From Bradysia coprophila (lineage: Eukaryota > Arthropoda > Insecta > Diptera > Sciaridae): a stretch of DNA of 64,000 nt. The notes beneath the pieces are model-generated. The model had not been told where the DNA came from. It did not search any database and worked only from the letters and a program-made list of their open reading frames with translations. The stretch covers positions 4,896,942 through 4,960,941 of the forward strand of contig NW_023503941.1 of assembly GCF_014529535.1 (NCBI RefSeq). Reading direction: 5' to 3'. The number at the start of each line of letters is the position of its first letter. Positions within the stretch are counted from its first letter, which is position 1. Below, piece by piece: positions 58,444 through 64,000 of the stretch. The position numbers and the translations under genes were made by a program.

Positions 58444-59550
58444 TTATTTATTTATTTATTTATTAAATAGGGCGTATGACTAGTTACTCAGTCATACTGC
58501 ACTTAGGCCGCCTGTGGGCCCATTGTGCTCACCCTTTTGGAAAAATAAATTTATAAAAAGTTGGTGCCGACGTGCACTGCATATGTATTTAGAGCGGAAA
58601 CTTTCCATACTACACGTATGTAGTTAAGAATATCCCTTCAGTGCACTATTTTGATGTTACCGTATGTTAATGGTGATGTTACCCAAGCAATTATACCTAC
58701 AAATGTACAAATGCTCGGCATTGGCACCTGTAGTGGGTGTGTAGTAGTAATTACACAAACAAACGATTACGTGGAACGCTTACAAGCGAATATTCCTTCT
58801 GGAACTCCAATTGCCATTAACAAAGCTCGACTTGTTCTCTTTTACATAGCTCGACTAGAAATTCGTCGTGTAACAAATCCCGACAAGGCCTGATATGTTC
58901 AATTTCTACTTAGCTCGACTAGAGCCGTGAATTTTGTCGTGAGACAGGGCCCGACCAGGGCTTACGTTTTTTTTTTTATTATTATTATTATTACATAGAC
59001 CGACTAGGGACGTTTGTTACACAAAACCCGACTAGGGTTTCGTTGCATAGCTCGACTAGAACTATTTTTTGTCGTGAGACAAAGCCCGACTTGGGCACGA
59101 TGTAATTAATCGCTATAGCTCGATTAGAACTATTTCGCCGTGAGACGAAGCCCGACTGGGGCATCGTTTAATTCATTTCATAGCTCGATTAGAACTATTT
59201 ATTGTCGTGAGACAGCTCACAGTGAATCTAGGTTATAAACCCGAGAGAACAAAAGTCGAAATGAAAACCGCATGACCACAAACAAAAGAACAATGAACTT
59301 CTTTGTACGCACCACTTTTATACAAAAGCAAACGAACATGATACATGAATACTTGTATAAAATCACAGCAAAAAAATAGACAAGCACAGGAAAACAAATC
59401 TAAATGGACTAATTATATTGTTGAATTACAATTATTGAATTACAAATTCACAAAATCAAAATTTTGTAGCGCAATGCAAGACGAAAACGCATTTTAGAGA
59501 GCGACGTAAAAACACGTCCGTTCTCCATGCTGTCTCTACTCGATACTGCT
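58444..59550 (-). mobile_element. LINE-like insertion with internal ~60-bp repeats
   Basis: Present only in unit 4. The candidate duplication ACTGCT flanks it (58438-58443 and 59545-59550). The left edge is a (TTTA)n run, the tail of a minus-strand retroelement. From 58895 to 59215 about five diverged units recur with 'tagctcgactagaacta' and 'gtcgtgagacaaagcccgac'. No reverse-transcriptase motif was found, so it may be a 3' UTR fragment or a non-autonomous element. Confidence 0.65.
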
Positions 59551-60985
59551 TTACCCTGAACCAAGACCTGAATTAGTAGTCGGGGAATAGTACAAACAAT
59601 CAAACAAATAAAATTAGTAACCGTAGCATAGATTTCCAATGGAATTTTAGTACATCTTTTTGACGTAAATCTTCAGAGGAAATTATTTTTGTAAATAGTT
59701 AACGACGTAATAGTTATGTTGTGTTACAAGTATTGTAATGTTGATTTTTTCAGCACTAGTCTAGACTAGTGCTGAAAAAATCAACATTAAAATACGTGTA
59801 ACACATCATGCTTTGTGCCAACCGAGAATTGAAATAGACAAGAGCACAAAAAATCATAATTTTCATTGTAAACAATCACTCTACAAATTTGATCGATCAC
59901 ATTGCTTTGCATTTTCTCATTGAATGCTGTAACAACTCATACAAATTCCATATCAACACTGGTTTGAGTGTTATAATATCACATCAAACGGGTGCTGAAA
60001 TAAGTCACTTTACAACACTAAAATGAGTGCTGAAAAGAGTCGTATTTCAATTCTCGGTGGCACAAAAGCTGTTGTCACACTTTGAGTGTTTAAAGGTTTT
60101 TGAAGTTTATACTTTTCCTGTTTTCCCGCATCTACCACAAATAAAATCGCTAGCTGTACCTGCAAACCTCCTCACTCGTCATTAGGCAGCATCAACTCCA
60201 ATCTATAATTACCGTTATAGACACACATTCTTATTTGTTAATTCGTATTATCCAACGCAAAAGTGCTTCCAGTGCCAGCTGCCAAATAGAGTACTATTTT
60301 GTATGACAAATTTTTCCAGATCTTTTTACAGCGCAAAAATTTGTTTTAGTACTCTATTTGGAGTACCACTCATGCTTGAAGTGCGTTGCTATTTCGAGTG
60401 AATTGATTGCAAAATTACCCTATACTTGCAGCACCCTGCAAAAATGATCAAATTGAATTCTGACGAAAGAAAAACTTAGTTTCATCGATCTCATCCGAAG
60501 ATATTGAAAAATTCCAAAATAAGTTAGGTGTGTAAATTGTCAGCGAAAGGATTCATATTCGCAAACATAAATGACAAAATGTTGTTAATTTCATTACAAT
60601 TTGCAAGTGAGTCATGTGCACCAACAAAGTTTTATTGCTATAAGCTGTGCTAATTGATTTTTCAGTTTTTTCCGCATTTTTCTTTGCTGTTCGTCTAACA
60701 CTTAACAAACTACACAATTATGTTTATCTACATACAAGAACTAATGATGGGTGTATTCAACAGCCATCCAATGAGTCTCTTTGACTGTCATAGCTTGTAG
60801 TTTTTGTTTCATCTTTGTTTTATGGAAAAAGAAGAACCGAGTTGAAAAGGTCCCAAAAGGTACATAACTTGTCAGTAACAAACCGACCTCAGACAATTAA
60901 CGTAGCATTTTTAGCAACCCAGTGGTGAAGTTCTAGAGCAAATTTTAATTTCCAAAAAATTAACAAAAATCAGCAACACAACAAA

Positions 60986-62041
60986 ATGTCAAACCAAACG
61001 TGTACCGAAACTGAACCGATGCCAAGCGTAGACCGACATGGCCATCTCATCTGTGAACCGGGTGCAACCATAACTGATAGATATCGAATTGTGAGAAAAC
61101 TGGGCAAAGGCTCCTTCAGCCGGGTGGTGGAAGTCACGGACACCAAAACGGAGTCGACAGTTGCATTGAAAGTGAGCAGAAATAAGTCAAGTTGCAGGAA
61201 GGCGGCAAAGAGAGAAATCATGTTTTTGGGTTATATTGCACGACGCGATCCGGACGACACCAGCCTATGTGCCAAAATGCGAGATGCATTTTTATGGCAC
61301 GGACACTACTGCATTACATTCGACATACTTGGATGCGATGTGTACCATTTCCTCGAACTCAACGAATTCGTACCGTTCCCGATGGATCAAGTCCGGCACA
61401 TGGCCTACCAGCTGTGCCATGCAGTGAACTTTTTACATCAACAAGGGATCATACACACCGACCTGAAGACGGACAATATTCTGTTTGTGGATTCGAGCTA
61501 CACGAAGGAGTATCATCCGGAGAAGAAAATGAATATTCGGTCGGTTAACCGAACTGATATTCGTTTAATCGATTTGGGCTGTGCTGAAGATGACGAATTA
61601 CCTCAGTCATACACCATCAGTAATCGGTGTTATCGTGCACCTGAAGTCGTGCTGAAAAATAATTGGAGCCATCCAGTCGATGTGTGGTCAATCGGTTGCA
61701 TTCTTTACGAATTACACACCGGAAACCTGCTATTCAATTCAGACGATGACGATTTGGAACATTTGGCGATAATGGAAAGAATTCTGGGTGAATTTCCTGT
61801 AGCCGGCGAGCATAAATACTTTCCGAATGGTAAGTTAAACTTCGATTGGACTCAGCGACCGTTAGAGGTACATTGTCATCAACCGTTGCGGACTTCAATA
61901 AAGGCGGAAATCGATGACGACTTAATCGACTTGATGGAGAAAATGTTGGCCTACGAACCGGCGAAGAGAATTACATTGAAAGAGGCATTGACGCATCCGT
62001 TCTTTGACAAATTGCCAGCGTCTCAACGACTAACGGTTTGA
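60986..62041 (+). CDS. CLK/LAMMER-family kinase, copy 4
   Basis: Full-length and intronless like the others. Unique changes are Met12, Cys117 in the hinge-adjacent DILG(S/C)D segment, and Ser252 in the run before the LAMMER motif. The C-terminus ends RLTV as in copy 2. Several silent changes (for example in the codons for Thr190 and Asp191) are private to this copy. The upstream conserved region is about 470 bp, starting at 'aagttaggtgtgtaaattgt', shorter than in units 1-3, so regulatory sequence further out is not shared. AATAAA at 62114-62119. Confidence 0.9.
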   Translation: MSNQTCTETEPMPSVDRHGHLICEPGATITDRYRIVRKLGKGSFSRVVEVTDTKTESTVALKVSRNKSSCRKAAKREIMFLGYIARRDPDDTSLCAKMRDAFLWHGHYCITFDILGCDVYHFLELNEFVPFPMDQVRHMAYQLCHAVNFLHQQGIIHTDLKTDNILFVDSSYTKEYHPEKKMNIRSVNRTDIRLIDLGCAEDDELPQSYTISNRCYRAPEVVLKNNWSHPVDVWSIGCILYELHTGNLLFNSDDDDLEHLAIMERILGEFPVAGEHKYFPNGKLNFDWTQRPLEVHCHQPLRTSIKAEIDDDLIDLMEKMLAYEPAKRITLKEALTHPFFDKLPASQRLTV

Positions 62042-63249
62042 TCTTTGTGTAAAAAATATTTCTGTTTTAAATGTATTAACGAACGCAGTTTTAATGCTAC
62101 TTAATTTATTGTAAATAAAATTTTTGAATTGTAAACGGATTGTGTTCTTCATTGTTACGCTTTATGCAATTTTATGTTCTCAACATTTGATACCATAAAA
62201 TCTTGTGGTGTGCTGAGAAATAGAAATATTGAAATCTCACACATTTCTGACACATTTATAAAACATACATGCTACCACATACAGTCGTTACTGTCTGACT
62301 AAACATTCAACTACTTACGCGAAAATATTCGCCACAACAACACTAAATGCCGAATTTATCTGTTATGTAGTCTCTTAATTTCAAGAAGCGTAACTTTCAG
62401 TATTGAAATTCTAGATTTGCATTGAGATGTCGTCGTAAAACCTTTAAAAAAACCAACTAGCAGCAGGTCATACTTTGTTACTTAACATAAGAGGTAACAG
62501 ATTTTGTGCAAACTGTTGCTGTTTATAGTAGACTAGGTGTTTCAACATTACAAGAGTTGCCGATCCCTCGAGTGTTATATCTTCTCAACAATTACTACCA
62601 CTCGAAAGTTGCATCCCCAAGGATTGCCACTTTATAAGAGAATCAGAAACATTGGGCAAAACGTATGTCAGTGCATCCACAAGAGTAGCTGATGTTTGAG
62701 GACTAGGATCCCCTAAGCCCTTAACAATCTCTTGAGTTTGCATGGTAAACCTTCTTCGCGCGCTACGATTTTCTAACAGATATAACATTGTAGCTTTGTA
62801 GCATGAATGTTGCCACCAAGTGGTCAATGATCTCACCCAAAAAATTTGGAGCAAAAATCAACAGGAACACAATGCATTAAATTAAATGTCGCTTGAGTAC
62901 ACAAATGAAGATGTGAAGGAAAATAAAATATTTTGCAGCTGTATACGATGAGACCTAAGTCATCGTAAGTTAGATTGAAATTTGATTGGATTTTATTCAA
63001 GTCAAAAGATTCAACATCATGTCTCCGATATCTCAGGAACTATTGAACCGATTTTGAATAACTTTTTTCCCTGAAAGGTAGCTCGACACTACTTTTCAGT
63101 GAAGTTTAGCAAAATCGGTTCAGTAGTTCCTGAGGTATGGGAGATTTGCCGTTTAGTGGTGTTGCCCCCCGATTTATCGGCTTTGCCCTTAGGCGAAGTA
63201 AATTTGCTTTCGTTTGCTCATCGGGATATATCGTCCCCTCTTCCACATT

Positions 63250-63815
63250 AGTGAGATGAATGGTTGAATTATCTTTTTGACGTGTTCAACATGGTGATTG
63301 AACGACAACTTCTCATCAAGCACTAAGCCACGGTATTTGTAAGTTCTTACTCGTTACACAGTCTCATTGCTAAGTTTGATGTTGCTTTTCCAAAAGTCAT
63401 GTAGCACGTCTTGCAAATTGAGAATTAAGACAGAGTCATTTGTGGAGGGCTAAAATTCCAATTCTTCGGCTGTATCGAATGCACAGAAGAATGCTGTATC
63501 GTCAGCGTATTGAATAATTTTTTCCAGCCGTCTAAGAGTTACCATGTCAGTGACGTAAATAATAAAATGAATTCGAAATCCTGTTGCGACGGAAATGCTT
63601 CGGAAACCACTACAGTTATTCGTGATCTTCATCATTAGATCAGCTGCTTTGTCAGAAAAGCCGAAACGCTTTAGTTTGATTGAAAGTCGCAGTGGGTCGT
63701 CGGTATTGAACGCTCGTTTCAGATCAATGTATGGATTTAATGAAGTTAACAAGCTGTTGGGAGGCAATTTGTACAGTCATAAAACTGTTTCACTATCGGA
63801 TCTATTACTTCAATC
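63250..63815 (-). pseudogene. LINE reverse transcriptase, longer fragment at the array edge
   Basis: The minus-strand frame shows RT motif A (DLKRAFNTDDPLRL, the LINE form of D-L-x-K-A-F-D), then LKRFGFSDKAADLMMK, and motif C as YADDTAFF. The thumb follows after a stop, as in units 1-3. At 63820-63840 an (A/T)-rich ttatttatttatttatcg adjoins, possibly the tail of another element. CR1/jockey type. Confidence 0.8.
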
Positions 63816-64000
63816 TTTTTAGTTATTTATTTATTTATCGTTTATTATTACACTAATTCAACGAGGTATGCATTTCCACTGCAATCAAGGCATACAAAAT
63901 CAACATCTTTTTCAAAATCAATAAAATCCTCGTGATACCAGTCCGGGCACATGACGCACATGATTTGATCGCTGCTCAGATTCCGATCACATTTTGCACA
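63816..64000. other. Window edge, unassigned
   Basis: Begins with a ttatttatttatttatcg run resembling a LINE tail. The rest could be coding on the minus strand (Cys and His codons near 63940-64000), but it is cut by the window end. Confidence 0.3.

Larger units (their letters stand above)
57256..63574 (+). repeat. Kinase array, unit 4 (right end diverges)
   Basis: Similarity to units 1-3 ends abruptly at a GAATTC (63571-63574) inside the LINE reverse-transcriptase fragment. Beyond it unit 4 continues the LINE, while the other units change to different DNA. A LINE insertion (58444-59550) is unique to this unit. Confidence 0.9.

Noticed and set aside
58651-58893. 80-codon plus-strand gene in unit 4
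   Set aside because: It lies wholly inside a minus-strand retroelement insertion, has no family signature and is absent from the other units.

Overview
The window looks like repeat-rich animal DNA, most probably insect and plausibly dipteran. It is AT-rich, with spliceosomal introns (many only 57-83 bp), AATAAA signals, insect-type non-LTR and Ty3/gypsy fragments, and many palindromic MITEs. The genus cannot be read from the sequence. A fungus-feeding gnat would fit the fungal-type ergothioneine methyltransferase, but that is inference.

Left part (1-18.5 kb). An F-box/LRR-like gene (1610-4193, minus) and a 52-codon single-pass membrane micropeptide gene with its own TATA box and poly(A) signal (6708-6866, minus) sit among dispersed repeats. 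At 8.5-14.2 kb two inverted 1.2-1.5 kb copies of a repeat with CCCGTACGAAG ends flank a MULE transposase fragment and a spliced gene carrying the start of a Ulp1/SENP protease domain. A two-exon EgtD/Egt1-type histidine methyltransferase gene follows (16582-17931, minus).

Middle part (18.5-33.3 kb). A second, related inverted repeat pair flanks decayed gypsy pol sequence. One arm holds an 11-unit ~145-bp tandem array, the other about two units. Next come a complete secreted class-3 lipase gene (four exons, triad intact), a LINE 3' end containing a large palindrome, and a five-or-more-exon gene of unknown function (27828-31691, minus), pieced together from splice phases.

Right part (33.37-63.57 kb). 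A tandem array has four units of 6.9-8.9 kb, each carrying one intronless 351-codon CLK/LAMMER-family kinase gene (36892, 45121, 51940 and 60986, all plus). Each unit also carries a poly(A) signal, a LINE reverse-transcriptase fragment and shared repeats, plus unit-specific insertions and deletions: a SINE in unit 1, a hAT-like foldback element intact in units 1 and 3 and cut in unit 2, and a LINE in unit 4. All four kinases stay open with catalytic residues kept, while other reading frames in the same units decay. This is the most striking feature of the window. It suggests retroposition of a Doa/CLK-like mRNA, then segmental amplification and gene conversion.
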